Below are positions 12,101 to 21,371 of a stretch of DNA of 64,000 nucleotides, in pieces; position 1 is the stretch's first letter; each line of letters begins with the position of its first letter. Position numbers and translations under genes: made by a program. The stretch spans positions 1,922,001-1,986,000 of the forward strand of contig JAYJMM010000094.1 of NCBI GenBank assembly GCA_037349105.1. Reading direction: 5' to 3'. The stretch comes from Limnomonas spitsbergensis (taxonomy: Eukaryota > Chlorophyta > Chlorophyceae > Chlamydomonadales). The notes below the pieces were generated by a model. That model searched no databases and was not told the DNA's origin. It worked only from the letters and a program-made list of their open reading frames with translations.

Positions 12101-15100
12101 TTGTGCAACATTGGATGCATGACTTCCGGGCGCTTGCCACCCAGAAGCGTCGCGCTAGGAAAGGGAAGGACCGGAAACAGTTTCCGTACGCCGTGATGTG
12201 AAGGGAATCCCTGTAAATCTCGACACAACTAGCAATCTGTCATCCTGTCCCCTTGATTTCACCAGCGCCCCCTCAAACCATATACTGTGTTGCAGCTGAA
12301 TCAACGGTAGCTGAATGAACTGTGGCCGAGGCAACCCAACATATACAGAGTGCCACACCGCTTAAGGCGATGGCTGATTGATTGCATGGCAGCTTGCCAA
12401 GTGACTAGTCAGTTTACGGTGCCCAAACAGGTTTAAAGACTGGTACCCTGCAAGAACAAATTGCAGTATATTCTGGGAGGGCCCCGTAACTTCCTTTCAA
12501 TTTGCAAGGCAAGCAAGCCCAGCATTGCCGCTGTCGCACCCGCATGTTCCGAACACTTTGAATTGTTACGTCCCCTGCATCGGCACCTTACCATTGGCTC
12601 ACCTCATGCCGCACCTCACATGGGCCATAACATTATCAAAGCCACCTCCACACCCATCCACACCTTGTTAGACCAGTCTGAGCCCCTCCGCACCTCCTTG
12701 TTTGACCAGTCTGAGCCCCTCCGCACCTCCTTGCTTGACCAGTCCGAGCCCCTCCACACCTCTCCATACCTTGTTGTCTGGTCAGTCTGAGCCCCTCCAC
12801 ACCTCCTTGTTTGACCAGTCCGAGCCTTTCCACCACCCCTCCACATCCCTCCACACCTGGATGTTCGACCAGTCTGATCCCCCAGAACTGAGGCTGTAGG
12901 ACAGCAGCTTGCCATCCTCGCTGAACTCGATGCCCTGAACGTGTTGGACCCACAGAATGAATCAACACAAGCAGGGTACAGGCTGGTTTGAGGGTTGATT
13001 ATAGCAGGGAACTCTAGACTCGATTCCCCGCGCATGCCGCATGCACCAGCAGTTCAACGCTATCACAGTCTGAGCCGGGCAAGGGCATCCTTGCTGAACT
13101 CGAAGCCCCGCACATGCCGCATGCACCAGCAGTTCAAAGATATCGTAATCCGAGTCTGCTGAACTCCATGCCCTGAACGTGTTCACCAACAGCGCAAATA
13201 AAAAAATGCAGGGCTTTAGCGTTAAGGGTTCCTATATCTAGGATAAGGTCGTTAAGGGTCTGCCCTTACCCCTTCTACCGAAACTGTACCACCTATTCAC
13301 ACATTTTAGATACCTTCAGCCCAGCTCACTCCACACTACCTTCAGCGACACCTTCCCCATCGCTATTGACCATAACTAGTATGTGTGTACACTGAAGGCT
13401 TTACCCAGCCCACACCTCACCCACCCAGCACCCTGGGTGGGTGAGGGCCGCACCCTGGGCCGCTGGGTGGGTGAGGGCCGCACCCTGGGCCAGTGTTGCC
13501 GCAACACTGTTCCCTCTACATTTAAATACCGTATACATTGTGAACCAATCACCCAGCTCCCCCCCTACCCAGCTCCCCCCCCCACCCAGCTCCCCCCCTA
13601 CCCAGCTCCCCCCCCACCCAGCTCCCCCCCTACCCAGCTCCCCTCCCCACCCAGCCCCCCCCCCTACCCAGCTCCCCCCCCACCCAGCTCCCCCCCTACC
13701 CAGCTCCCCCCCCCACCCAGCCCCCCCCCCTACCCAGCTCCCCCCCCACCCAGCTCCCCCCCTACCCAGCTCCCCCCCCACCCAGCTCCCCCCCCCACCC
13801 AGCTCCCCCCCCCACCCAGCTCCCCCCCCCACCCAGCTTCCCCCCCACCCAGCTCCCCCCCCCACCCAGCTCCCCCCCTACCCAGCTCCCCCCCCACCCA
13901 GCCCACCCAGCCCCCCCCCACCCACACTGCACCTTGAGTGACACTGTCCCGTCCTCACTCATGGTGTTGGGGTCCAGCAGTACAGAGGGTCTGCCCTTGA
14001 GGCTGTCCATCGTGTACAGCACGTACTGCTGCTGCAGGCCGCTGTTGTGGTAGTAGTAGTACCGCTCTAAAAGGCAGTACAGTATGAATGCAGTCAGACC
14101 ATGGACTTAAACCCAGACAGGCGATATGGTTTGATGCTAGGGTTTGGGGCTAAGGGATGGAATCCTATACCCTATACCCTTATCTAGGATGATACACCGG
14201 CATACCCTGGACTCTCCCCTGGCAAGCGCTTCAGATCAAACTTAGGGTCTGGGGCTTAGGATTTGAACCCTTAACCATGTACCCTAATTTAAGATAATAA
14301 ACAGGACTGCATACAGGCGATTGACTCTCCATCTGACAGGAACTTGATTTCAAGGTTTGGGTTTAAAGCTAAGGTTCAGGAATCCTACACTCTAAACCCT
14401 AGTTTTGGATACTAGACAGCGAGATTCAAGCCAAGCTGTGCACCCCCCCAGCATGAGTCAGGGTTTGGGGCTTAGAGGGTTAGGGTTAGGGCTGCAACCC
14501 TACACCGTCAACCCTAGGCTCAAACTAGGCTAGTACATTGAGGCTGCAGTCACACTTTGGACTCCACCCTGACAGGCGCAGCAACGGTGTGGCAAAGAGA
14601 GCTTTAGGAGTTGCAAAATTTCAAATCCAGTCGAGGTTTGTGCAATGGACGCGTGCATATACCTGCATGCGTGTCACGCATGCCTCCTAGATCCCTCTGT
14701 CCTGATCCCGACAGTTGACGGCTGATTGCATCCTATTAACATACAAGGAGGACCAGTCAGTGACCGGGCGTCACAAGAGAAGCTGGCACCAAAGCTGGTT
14801 ACAAAGGTACGACCTGTACCACAGAGAGCCCCAGCAAGCACTAGAGGGCGACCCTGGGACACCCTGGAGCACAGCTGCCCCCTGACAGCCCTGTAACACC
14901 GAAGGCCCTACAGTCCTGCAGTCCTCCAAACCCTACCAGCCCTTTCAGCCCTGCCAGTCCTGCAACCCCAAAGGCCCTGACAGCCCTGCAGTCCTTCCAG
15001 AAGGCCCTGCCAGCCCTACAGTCCTGCAGCCCCTGACAGCCCTTCAGTCCTGCAACCCCTGACAGCCCTTTCAGCCCTTCAGTCCTGCAACCCCCTGACA

Positions 15101-18100
15101 GCCCTTTCAGCCCTTCAGTCCTGCAACCCCTGACAGCCCTTTCAGCCCTTCAGTCCTGCAGCCCTTTCAGCCCTTCAGTCCTGCAACCCCTGACAGCCCT
15201 TTCAGCCCTTCAGTCCTGCAACCCCTGACAGCCCTTTCAGCCCTTCAGTCCTGCAGCCCCTGACAGCCCTTCCAGCCCTTCAGTCCTGCAACCCCTGACA
15301 GCCCTTCAGTCCTGCAACCCCTGACATCCCTTTCAGCCCTTCAGTCCTGCACCCCCTGACAGCCCTTTCAGCCCTTCAGTCCTGCAACCCCTGACAGCCC
15401 TTTCAGCCTTTCAGTCCTGCAACCCCGAAAGCCTTTCAGTCCTGCCAGCCCCAAAGACACTGACAGCCTTTCAGTCCTGCAAACCCGAAGGCCCTGACAG
15501 TCCTTTCAGCCCTTCAGTCATGCAGCCCCCAAGGCCCTGCCAGCCCTTCAGTCCTCTAACCCCTGAAAGCCATGAAGCCTCTGCAGTGTTTCAAAGCTGA
15601 GCCCTGCAGTGTTTCAAAGCTGAAGCCTCTGCCATCCCTTCAGTCCTGCAGCCCGAAAGCCCTATCTCTGTATAGGCCCTGCCAGCCCTTCAGTCCTGCA
15701 GCCTCGAAAGCCCTATCTCTGTATAGGCCCTGCCAGCCCTTCAGTCCTGCAGCCTCGAAAGCCCTATCGCTGTATAGGCCCGGCCATCCCTTCAGTCCTG
15801 CAGCCTCGAAAGCCCTATCGCTGTATAGGCCCTGCTAGCCCTTCAGTCCTGCAGCCCGAAAGCCCTATCTCTGTATAGGCCCTGCCAGCCCTTCAGTCCT
15901 GCAGCCTCGAAAGCCCTATCTCTGTATAGGCCCTGCCAGCCCTTCAGTCCTGCAGCCTCGAAAGCCCTATCGCTGTATAGGCCCTGCCAGCCCTTCAGTC
16001 CTGCAGCCCGAAAGCCCTATCTCTGTATAGGCCCTGCCATCCCTTCAGTCCTGCAGCCTCGAAAGCCCTATCGCTGTATAGGCCCTGCCAGCCCTTCAGT
16101 CCTGCAGCCTCGAAAGCCCTATCGCTGTATAGGCCCTGCCATCCCTTCAGTCCTGCAGCCTCGAAAGCCCCATTGCTGTATAGGCCCTGCCATCCCTTCA
16201 GTCCTGCAGCCTCGAAAGCCCTATCGCTGTATAGGCCCTGCCATCCCTTCAGTCCTGCAACCTCGAAAGCCCTATTGCTGTATAGGCCCTGCCATCCCTT
16301 CAGTCCTGCAGCCTCGAAAGCCCTATCTCTGTATAGGCCCTGCCAGCCCTTTAGTCCTGCAGCCTCGAAAGCCCTATCTCAGTTTAGGCCCTGCCAGCCC
16401 TTCAGTCCTGCAACCTCGAAAGCCCTATCTCTGTATAGGCCCTGCCAGCCCTTCAGACCTGCAGCCCCAAAAGCCCCATTGCTGTATAGGCCCTACCAGC
16501 CCCTCAGCCCTGTTAGCGTACAGTCCTGCAAACCCGAAGGCCCTTTCAGTCCCACCAGCCCTTCAGTCATGCAATTCCGAAAGCCCTTTCAGCCCTGACA
16601 GCCCTACATTGCTCCAAACCCGAAGGCCCCTCAGCCCTGTTGTCCCTACCGCCACGCTTGAAGGGGGTGCCGAACTTTGGATAATCGTACAGCTGCACAT
16701 CAGGCGTGGACACAATCAGTGACAGCTATCAGAGTCGGTCACGATCAGTAAACAAAATCAAAGGACGCAAATAAAGCATGGGGAGGACAGTAGGGATGGC
16801 CAGGGCAATCTGAAGGGCCCTCCATTTGCAGAACGGGGTGGGTCGGAGAGATGGAGGTTTAGCAGGGTTTAGCGACGAGGTGAGAGAAGTGCATCAGGGC
16901 TTTTTGCAGCAAGGGGCCGACACGTGCCTTAAACAGTCTCACGCATCCGCCTGACAGGCACCTAGCTCACACGGACGCCCGCAATCGAATAGTTGAGGGT
17001 TCAGAGTTTGCATTATAAGTGGTATACTGGCAGGGATCTTGTTGCGGCGGCGGCGAGGGCCTGCACAGCGGCGGGGAGGACCCAGAAGCAGCAGTGGCCT
17101 GAAAGATGTCCCAAGCCAGAGGCTTGGTAGCCGGACTAGCTGCCATGCTTACGAAGAGCCAAATGATGCCCTCTCGGCCCCCTCAGCTGCAGCCCCCTCA
17201 GCCGCAGCAGTGGCCTGAAAGATGCCCCAAGCCAGAGGCATCGTAATGATGTCCCTGACCCACCTTAATTTGGGGACCCAATGGCTGAAGGAGGGTTAAG
17301 GGTTTGAAGTTCAGGTATTGTGTGCAGCAGGGTAGGGCAGCGTTTGGTCTCAGCCCGGTGAAAGTTGGTGAAAGGGTTCAAGCTCTCTAGGTTTAGGTAT
17401 GATGGTATCCCTTAGCACAAGATGCCACCTCGCCTTAGTGAACAGCTGGGTCCAGAAGGGTTTGGGGTCGAGGTTCAGGGCGGTTTCAGGGGCAAACATT
17501 ACTTTCAGTGCTGTACAATCGCGCCTTGATTCATAAATCGTATAAGTAACTACGGTCCCTCCCTGGTGAAAGTAGCTAAATTTGCCTTGAAATTACGGTG
17601 ACTGAATCTCAGCTTCGAAATTCAGCCACCATTAGGATCGTCATCGGCACAGCACTGATTACTTTCCCGTGAAGTGTTCACCCTAAACCCGGCCTTACCT
17701 TTGTGAACAGCTCGCGGAAGGATTTGCGCGTCTCACACTGAGACAGCAGCTGCTCGGTCAGCTTGTTCTGGGACTCGGTAACTGAGGTCAGGTGAAGGGG
17801 GGGAGAACATGACAATGAACAGGAGGCAGGAAGACAGCAGCTGCTCGGTCAGCTTGTTCTGCGCATGCACCACTGAAAACGGGGCAACGGGCAACAGGGA
17901 AACTGACAATCAACTTGAGATCCATACGTTATTGTTCAAGTGATCCAGTGACCCTAACAGATCCCCCATCAAGTGATGATCCCTGATTAAGTGATGATCC
18001 GCATTCCGCAATCATGATCCCTGATTAAGCGATAATCAGCAATCACTGATGATTTGATCAACACATGGCGTTAGCGGAAGAGCCTTCGATAACACAACGC

Positions 18101-18679
18101 GCACTTAACCCCTCCCGAGCTGCACCGCCAGCCTGATTCCACCCCTGCCCGGGTAGCGGATCTAGGAGGGGTGGAAATGCGCAGCTGGGTGCAGTCCCCC
18201 TCTAGTAACTGAATGCCCTCTCTCCCCCCTGAAGTTGCCGGATGCCCCCTGCCCACTCTCCCCCCAGCTCTATCAACTGGATGCCCCCTCTCCCCCCAAA
18301 CAGCTTCATGTGTTCCCCATTCATACCCAAACGCTTGAACACCGATAGACAACCCTACTCTATTCCCATTCCCACCCACATGCTTGCATCTCCTCTAAAC
18401 AGCTTCATGTGTTCCCCATTCATACCCAAACGGGTCCATGACCGATGGATAGCCCTACTCCATTCCCTTTCCCACCCACGTGCTTGCATTTCCTCTAAAC
18501 AGCTTTATGTGTTCCTCATTCACACCCAAACGGTTGCATGACCAATAGGCAGCCCTACTCCATTTCCATTCCCACCCACATGCTTGCGTCTCCTCAGAGT
18601 CCGGGTCCTCCAGCCAGCGGTACGGGTCCGCCACCTTCATGCCATGCAAGTCCTCCACAATACTGGTATCTCGCCGGGT
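157..18679 (-). CDS. PREP: Prolyl oligopeptidase (family S9A), spliced, both ends incomplete
   Basis: Cytosolic serine peptidase that cleaves after proline in short peptides. Fourteen exons read in order on the minus strand: 18580-18679, 17699-17781, 16650-16692, 13933-14066, 12857-12934, 11939-12051, 8271-8328, 7030-7139, 6102-6232, 5172-5289, 3444-3569, 2543-2703, 1284-1390, 157-302. All have AG acceptors and GT donors, and the phases agree throughout (1508 nt, about 502 codons). Family landmarks in order: [176 protein letters not shown]. This covers the N-terminal cap, the beta-propeller and the start of the hydrolase domain. The Ser/Asp/His triad lies beyond the left edge. The initiating exon upstream of 18679 is not found. 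Introns are 740-3610 bp and repeat-filled. Confidence 0.95.
423..945. repeat. 14-bp minisatellite (aggccaggggcaag)n
   Basis: About 35 imperfect copies of a 14-bp unit fill most of the PREP intron 303-1283. Long reading frames on both strands here are artefacts of the repeat. The strand carrying the host gene is C-rich. Confidence 0.95.
1171..1283. repeat. 9-bp tandem repeat (agtctacc a) followed by a CA/CG dinucleotide tract
   Basis: Six copies of a 9-bp unit lie at 1171-1219, and a purine-pyrimidine alternating tract (CA with some CG) at 1256-1283 abuts the donor of PREP exon 1284-1390. Alternating tracts of this kind can adopt left-handed DNA. Confidence 0.85.
1494..1895 (-). repeat. Tandem copies of a PREP acceptor and exon start (60-bp units)
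   Basis: The real exon starts at 1390 with acceptor ..GCAG|GTGCTACCTAC. Upstream in the gene sense, one copy (about 1494-1545) keeps the acceptor and extends to GTTGCGCAGCCCAAG. Five 60-bp units (about 1590-1895) each keep GCAGGTGCTGCCTAC and GGAAGGACC, joined to a TTTAGGG-like stretch. Each unit therefore carries a potential acceptor. Confidence 0.85.
2371..2440 (-). repeat. Degenerate copy of the 3' end and donor of PREP exon 2543-2703
   Basis: The minus strand reads CAGAGCCAGGTGAGGGG, close to the real exon end GCAGAGCCTG|GTGAGGGAGG. The intronic flank ('cttaagtcccagcaaaag') also occurs twice, at about 2503 and 2733. Confidence 0.55.
2760..3100. repeat. Three ~110-bp units related to a dispersed intronic repeat
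   Basis: Units begin near 2790, 2880 and 2985 and share 'taccttcggggatctgcc' and 'ccgggccgatggggatc'-like blocks. Related blocks occur at about 8780-8945, 50630-50660 and 53630-53700, so this is a dispersed family that has been amplified locally. Confidence 0.6.
3200..3395 (-). repeat. Two tandem ghosts of PREP exon 3444-3569 (3' end plus donor)
   Basis: The real exon ends ..CATGACAAGGATGTATTGCA..CTCAG|GTGAGAGG. Near-copies at about 3306-3384 and 3203-3275 retain CATGACAAG, the CTCGCTAAAGGGGGACAACC block and CTCAGGTGAG. A run of three TTTAGGG motifs sits at 3268-3292. Confidence 0.85.
3640..3870. repeat. ~97-bp direct repeat, about 2.3 copies
   Basis: The blocks 'atccattcagaaagaggc' and 'gacagaggcaaggagcctgc' recur at 3687/3781 and 3722/3816. 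This lies in PREP intron 3570-5171. No gene is seen. Confidence 0.85.
3948..5171 (-). repeat. ~36-bp array: 32 copies of a PREP exon end with its donor
   Basis: The real exon ends at 5172 with GCGCCCAGATACAG|GTCAGCGG. The adjoining array repeats GCTAGCCCAGATACAG|GTCAGC plus a G-run of 6-25 on the gene strand; I count 32 units before the real site. One unit (near 4490) varies in the block. Each copy keeps 10 exonic bases plus the GT donor and +3 to +6 positions of the true junction. Confidence 0.95.
5290..5470 (-). repeat. Ghosts of the acceptor and 5' half of PREP exon 5172-5289
   Basis: A good copy at about 5331-5402 reads GTGCAG|GTGCTGAGCAGCTACC and continues through CTGATCGACAACTT. A more decayed one lies at about 5405-5465. 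These duplicate the start of the exon rather than its end. Confidence 0.8.
5780..6101 (-). repeat. Ghost of PREP exon 6102-6232 followed by a C-rich tract
   Basis: At 5780-5840 the minus strand carries CTTCAACTTCACGGCGTTGG and AGCCTCATTGGGG, a deleted copy of the exon end (..AGCCTCATCGGG..CTTCAACTTCACGACC). The interval 5860-6090 is pyrimidine-rich DNA with C-runs and no recognisable gene. Confidence 0.7.
6236..6515. repeat. Short tandem repeat of ~17 bp (gtgtgaacatacagagg-like)
   Basis: About 15 imperfect units alternating 'gtatgaacaaacag' and 'gtgtgaacatacag' lie directly upstream (gene sense) of the acceptor at 6233. Confidence 0.85.
6635..6965 (-). repeat. Three ghosts of PREP exon 7030-7139 (3' half plus donor)
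   Basis: Copies near 6905-6965, 6775-6835 and 6645-6695, increasingly decayed away from the real exon, repeat GCCTGATCATC..ATGTGCAGCGCTGAGGTGAC and GATSATGGCAGGTGAG. Spacing is about 125 bp. C-rich filler separates them. Confidence 0.85.
7140..7850. other. PREP intron segment: purine-rich tract and unique DNA
   Basis: 7140-7290 is a G/A-rich tract. 7300-7850 is unremarkable intron with scattered TTTAGGG-like motifs (7668, 7798). I see no gene. Confidence 0.6.
7850..8265 (-). repeat. Decayed tandem copies of PREP exon 8271-8328 and its donor
   Basis: The real exon ends AGCAATATCAATCAG|GTGGGAG. Copies near 7850, 7940, 8030 and 8145 keep a CAACATCAA(T/C)CAGGTGGGAG-like block and sometimes CTCGGCACTGA, at about 90-115 bp spacing. 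Confidence 0.75.
8330..9440. other. PREP intron segment with a foldback and a dispersed repeat
   Basis: 8780-8945 is a copy of the dispersed repeat also seen at 2.8-3.1 kb. 9178-9271 is a foldback: GATCTAGGAAAAGAAAAGCA pairs with TGCTTTTATTTTCCTAGAC across a ~25-nt loop, and the arm recurs once more at 9280-9300. No gene is seen. Confidence 0.65.
9443..11668. repeat. 2.2-kb heptanucleotide satellite (CCCATAC/CTCATAC)n
   Basis: Over 300 heptamers alternate mostly between CCCATAC and CTCATAC, with CACACAC variants marking a higher-order period; the right third is richer in ATCACAC variants. The 666-759-residue frames it contains are repeat artefacts. It accounts for most of the 3610-bp PREP intron. 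Confidence 0.97.
12661..12856 (-). repeat. ~34-bp array copying the 3' end and donor of PREP exon 12857-12934
   Basis: The real junction reads GATCAGACTGGTCGAACATC CAG|GTGTGGAGG. Five to six units read GCTCAGACTGGTCAAACAAG followed by GAGGTGCGGAGGG or AGGTGTGGAGG, so exon end, donor and flank are duplicated together. Confidence 0.9.
13060..13195 (-). repeat. Ghosts of the acceptor and start of PREP exon 12857-12934
   Basis: ACACGTTCAGGGCATGGAGTTCAGCA at about 13155-13185 matches the real ACACGTTCAG|GGCATCGAGTTCAGCG. A block with 'gcatgcaccagcagttcaa' repeats at 13042 and 13120. Confidence 0.7.
13553..13925. repeat. 17-bp C-rich array (cccacccagctcccccc)n
   Basis: About 21 units start 8-20 bp beyond the donor of PREP exon 13933-14066. 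On the gene strand this is a G-rich tract (GGGTGGGGGGG), a strong candidate for G-quadruplex folding. Confidence 0.95.
14110..14570. repeat. Decayed ~115-bp tandem units
   Basis: Four units share 'gggtttggggctaagg' and 'aaccctaaacc'-like blocks and 'ctggactctccc' tails (14150, 14245, 14355, 14470). They lie in PREP intron 14067-16649. Confidence 0.7.
14880..15600. repeat. ~35-bp array (cagtcctgcaacccctgacagccctttc)
   Basis: About 18 imperfect units of 27-38 bp, sharing the core 'ccttcagtcctgca' with the next array, so both probably expanded from one seed. Confidence 0.93.
15640..16520. repeat. 51-bp array (cagcctcgaaagccctat...)
   Basis: About 17 units of 51 bp, a multiple of three, which creates artefactual open frames. 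Units differ at a few diagnostic positions (tctctgta/tcgctgta; gccagc/gccatc), showing blocks duplicated together. Confidence 0.95.
17050..17260. repeat. Direct repeat pair in a PREP intron
   Basis: 'cagcagtggcctgaaagatg' with 'ccccaagccagaggc' occurs at about 17090 and 17208. The rest of 16700-17690 is unremarkable. Confidence 0.7.
17831..17880 (-). repeat. Ghost of the 5' part of PREP exon 17699-17781
   Basis: A 30-bp exact copy of the exon segment encoding [10 protein letters not shown] lies just upstream (gene sense) of the exon. It is preceded by an altered acceptor region. Confidence 0.9.
18300..18579 (-). repeat. ~100-bp units copying the 3' end and donor of PREP exon 18580-18679
   Basis: The real junction reads GAGGAGACGCAAGCAT|GTGGGTGGG. 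Copies at about 18370-18397 and 18470-18497 read GAGGAGATGCAAGCATGTGG and GAGGAAATGCAAGCACGTGG, each followed by the same A/G-rich flank. The units share 'aaacagcttcatgtgttcc'. Confidence 0.9.
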
Positions 18680-18764
18680 CTGTTGATAGCAGACAATAAT
18701 ACAAATTAGAGGCAGGAAATGAGTGTTTAGTATTTATTTAAAAAGAGAAACCAGGAGGCAGCGG

Positions 18765-18832
18765 TACGGGTCTGCCACATTCATGCCATGCAGGTCCTCC
18801 ACCCTGCTGGCATCACCTGGGATCTAACGACA
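18765..18832 (-). pseudogene. Ghost of the 5' half of PREP exon 18580-18679
   Basis: Reads GTGGAGGACCTGCATGGCAT and GTGGCAGACCCGTACCGCTG, encoding VEDLHGMNVADPYR before losing similarity. The exon it copies has [15 protein letters not shown]. It lies in the intron 5' of the real exon. Confidence 0.85.
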
Positions 18833-19917
18833 GAGGACCCAAGGAGGAATGCCTGTGATTTTTCTGGTGCAAAATCTGAAGGTGATTTTCAGAGCATTGA
18901 TTCAGCTAGAATTCAGCCACACCAAGCGCAGGACCTCCAATATGCTGATGTTATGCCGGACCTTCAGGCAGCGGACACATGGCCACAGACAGGTCAAGCG
19001 GTGGTGAGCATGATCAGCCAATTCGAGGCTAAAGAATAAATACAAGGACAGGTGTTACCCAAGAATAGGAGGGTAGGGGAGGACCGGAGGAGCGCAGCTT
19101 TCGGCAGCTGCACCCGCACTGCGCAGGAAGGACGTGGTGTGGGTGCAACTGCCGTCTAGACGGCAAGCCAGGGGGGCAGCATGGCAGTTTTTGTAATCCT
19201 CGTGACAAACTTGTATATATCCTCAGACAGGCCACTCCGAGAGGCACACAAATTCATCATGATGTCGCACAGTCCACACCAGCGAACCAGCGGTGAAGTT
19301 TGTGATTTTTTCAGTCCAGCAGAGCATCACATTTGATGCATGAGACATGTGCCCATCAACCGTTACATTCACTTGAACACCATCGTTTAATTTTTTAGCG
19401 CTTCAGCTACAATTCAGCTGCCTCCTGGGTTTGTTTGAGATGTGTATGTCCATCCAGGGGTATCACCTTGGGGTATTGAGAGGGGAGCACTGAGAGGCCA
19501 GTCTGGCAGGCACCTGCAACATGGGCTTGTGGTCAAGTTGGCATGGAACCATAGAGGGCATGGAGGTATGGAGGTATGGAGGCACGGTGGCATGGGGTAT
19601 GGAGTCATGGAGGTATGGTGGCATGTGACGAATGGAGGCATGGAGAAATTGAGAAACAGTAGCATAAAGGCATGGAGGCAAGGAAGCATGGGTGCATGGT
19701 GGCATGGAGCATGGGGGCACCCTAGATCCATGGTACGCATCTACAATTCAATACAATCAGGGGAGGGACAGAATTTGCGTTGTGCCAGGAAATTATAACT
19801 CCGGGGTTACATAGTCTCCTGATTGCTATTTGCTGCGGGTTCGGCTTCTGATCTTCTGAATCTCATGGATTCAAATGCAAACACGCCTCAAAGTTGTCCC
19901 ACTCGGACAACAGGTCC
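18832..19917. other. Intergenic or 5' intron of PREP; GGAGGCATGG-type tandem repeat
   Basis: 19310-19356 matches a dispersed repeat also at 53446-53490 and 63497-63572 (inverted). 19558-19715 is a degenerate ~10-bp array (ggaggcatgg/ggaggtatgg). I find no PREP first exon here, although it may be present. Confidence 0.5.
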
Positions 19918-20078
19918 TAGATCCTCGACTCACCCTTAGCAGCAGCTGACGGTATACGCACACGAGCGCGTTTCCTTGTGATTGCAGTGATGCCTCGCAC
20001 CAAGGGGTAACCTAGTACACTTATGCCCATTACGGCAGTTCCCACCATTGCGATCCCGGAAGGCGAGAACTTGACCAT
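19917..20078 (-). CDS. Short reading frame, possible first exon with a hydrophobic N-terminus
   Basis: 53 codons from ATG at 20078 to TAG at 19917. It has a hydrophobic stretch (residues 7-25, GIAMVGTAVMGISVLGYPL) followed by a basic segment (TRKRARVR), the look of a signal anchor or organelle-targeting segment. A good donor (AAGG|GTGAGT) lies just before the stop, so it may be exon 1 of a minus-strand gene. The phase does not join directly to the first recognised PREP exon. Product unknown. Confidence 0.35.
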   Translation of the reverse strand: MVKFSPSGIAMVGTAVMGISVLGYPLVRGITAITRKRARVRIPSAAAKGESRI

Positions 20079-20224
20079 TATACCGTTTCGGCTACTGAAA
20101 AAATCGAGATGGAAATGATAGGTGCAAATGCGATTTTGACGAGTATGGGATTGATCACGATCCCCTGATCACGATGACACAGCAACTTTCGTCGGTACGG
20201 CAAACGCCGTATTATAATAGCGGT

Positions 20225-20695
20225 TATCATTTATGTTTGCCTGTGGGCCTGCCGGATCCTGAGATCTCGGAACTTGGGACAGGGAAGTGACATGGGCTCC
20301 CGATTAGCGAATTATGGGGACGTGGACAGCCCGCTGGATGCGCAAGGACTCGATAACTAATCTGGCATGTTTTAACTTCAGTGCTGCGATGCTACGTAGC
20401 GAACGCGAGCTGAAGACGTGTACTATACTACTATTGTCGTCAATCAATGCGCAGTGCAGCGTTGGGATGCCTGCATTGGTTTGAAATTTCTGCAGCGACA
20501 GGACATACTGAGGTAGATCAAAGCAAGGGTTGTGGTGTACACACCATAAGACTTTATCTTGCCTCGATCGCACATGTTGCAATGCAGCGACGATGCAGAA
20601 CGCGTCGGATCTGTGCTGATCTCCATGGCAAGTCCCAACTTTCGAAATCTCACGATTCGGCAGGCCCACAGGCAAACATTAATGATATAAGGCTG
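20225..20695. mobile_element. MITE-like element with ~50-bp terminal inverted repeats
   Basis: The left end TTATCATTTATGTTTGCCTG..GGGCCTGCCGGATC..GAACTTGGGAC is mirrored at 20635-20695 (CAGGCCCACAGGCAAACATT). The interior has no coding capacity. Non-autonomous. Confidence 0.75.
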
Positions 20696-20756
20696 TGAAT
20701 TAATTGTGTATCGTGTAGGCCTAGCCACGCAGATTCCTTCTGGCTACGAGGCCTGA

Positions 20757-20890
20757 TTAAAAAAAAGTCTCGAAAGAGGCTTTTCCCGTGTGGTTTCCAT
20801 TTGGCTGGTACCGTACTATCAGACTCCTGTCCCGACCAAATGGAGACCTAACGGGAAAAGCTAGAAACGCCTATCTTGAGACCTTCATTT
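20757..20890. repeat. Imperfect foldback
   Basis: Left AGGCTTTTCCCGTGTGGTTTCCATTTGG pairs with right CCAAATGGAGACCTAACGGGAAAAGC, with AGTCTC/GAGACC ends. The loop is about 30 nt. Confidence 0.65.
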
Positions 20891-21371
20891 TGGTGTGAAA
20901 TGCCTGCAGTCAGAAGGGATCTGCGTGACAACGCCTACACAATACACAATTAAATACCTGAAGGCCTGCCGTACGTGCTGGGCGTCCTTGGCCAAAGTTT
21001 GCCTCTGCTGCTCCCTTGAGTCGAGTCATGTTTGAAGGCCACTGTAGGATTTGAGCGCTAAACGGGCCATCAGCAGAGGCTCAAAGATGCTTACCGCCGG
21101 CGTCCTCACTTTTGCAGACGCCCGAATTACAGAATTATTGCAAGAGCCTACTAATGTACAATTTCCGGCAGTGAGGGAATATCCAGGTTGGCTACATGAG
21201 ATTCAATAGATTCAATGGCGTTTGACATAACTTGCTAGTACCCCTGCTAGTACACACCCTTGTACACAAAACTTTAATCACATTATGTATTGACCCTTGC
21301 ACCGACTGTCTTGTTGCTACATTATTTGTAGGCGAGTTCGAGGGCGAGTTGTGTTCCTAGTCTGCACACAG

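Noticed and set aside
12461..13035. Ser/Leu/Pro-rich and Cys/Gly-rich frames
   Set aside because: They translate the exon-edge array at 12661-12856 on both strands.
13383..13941. Proline-rich proteins of 150-185 residues
   Set aside because: They translate the 17-bp C-rich array within a PREP intron.
15572..16598. [15 protein letters not shown] repeat protein
   Set aside because: It is the 51-bp intronic array, which stays open only because 51 is a multiple of three.
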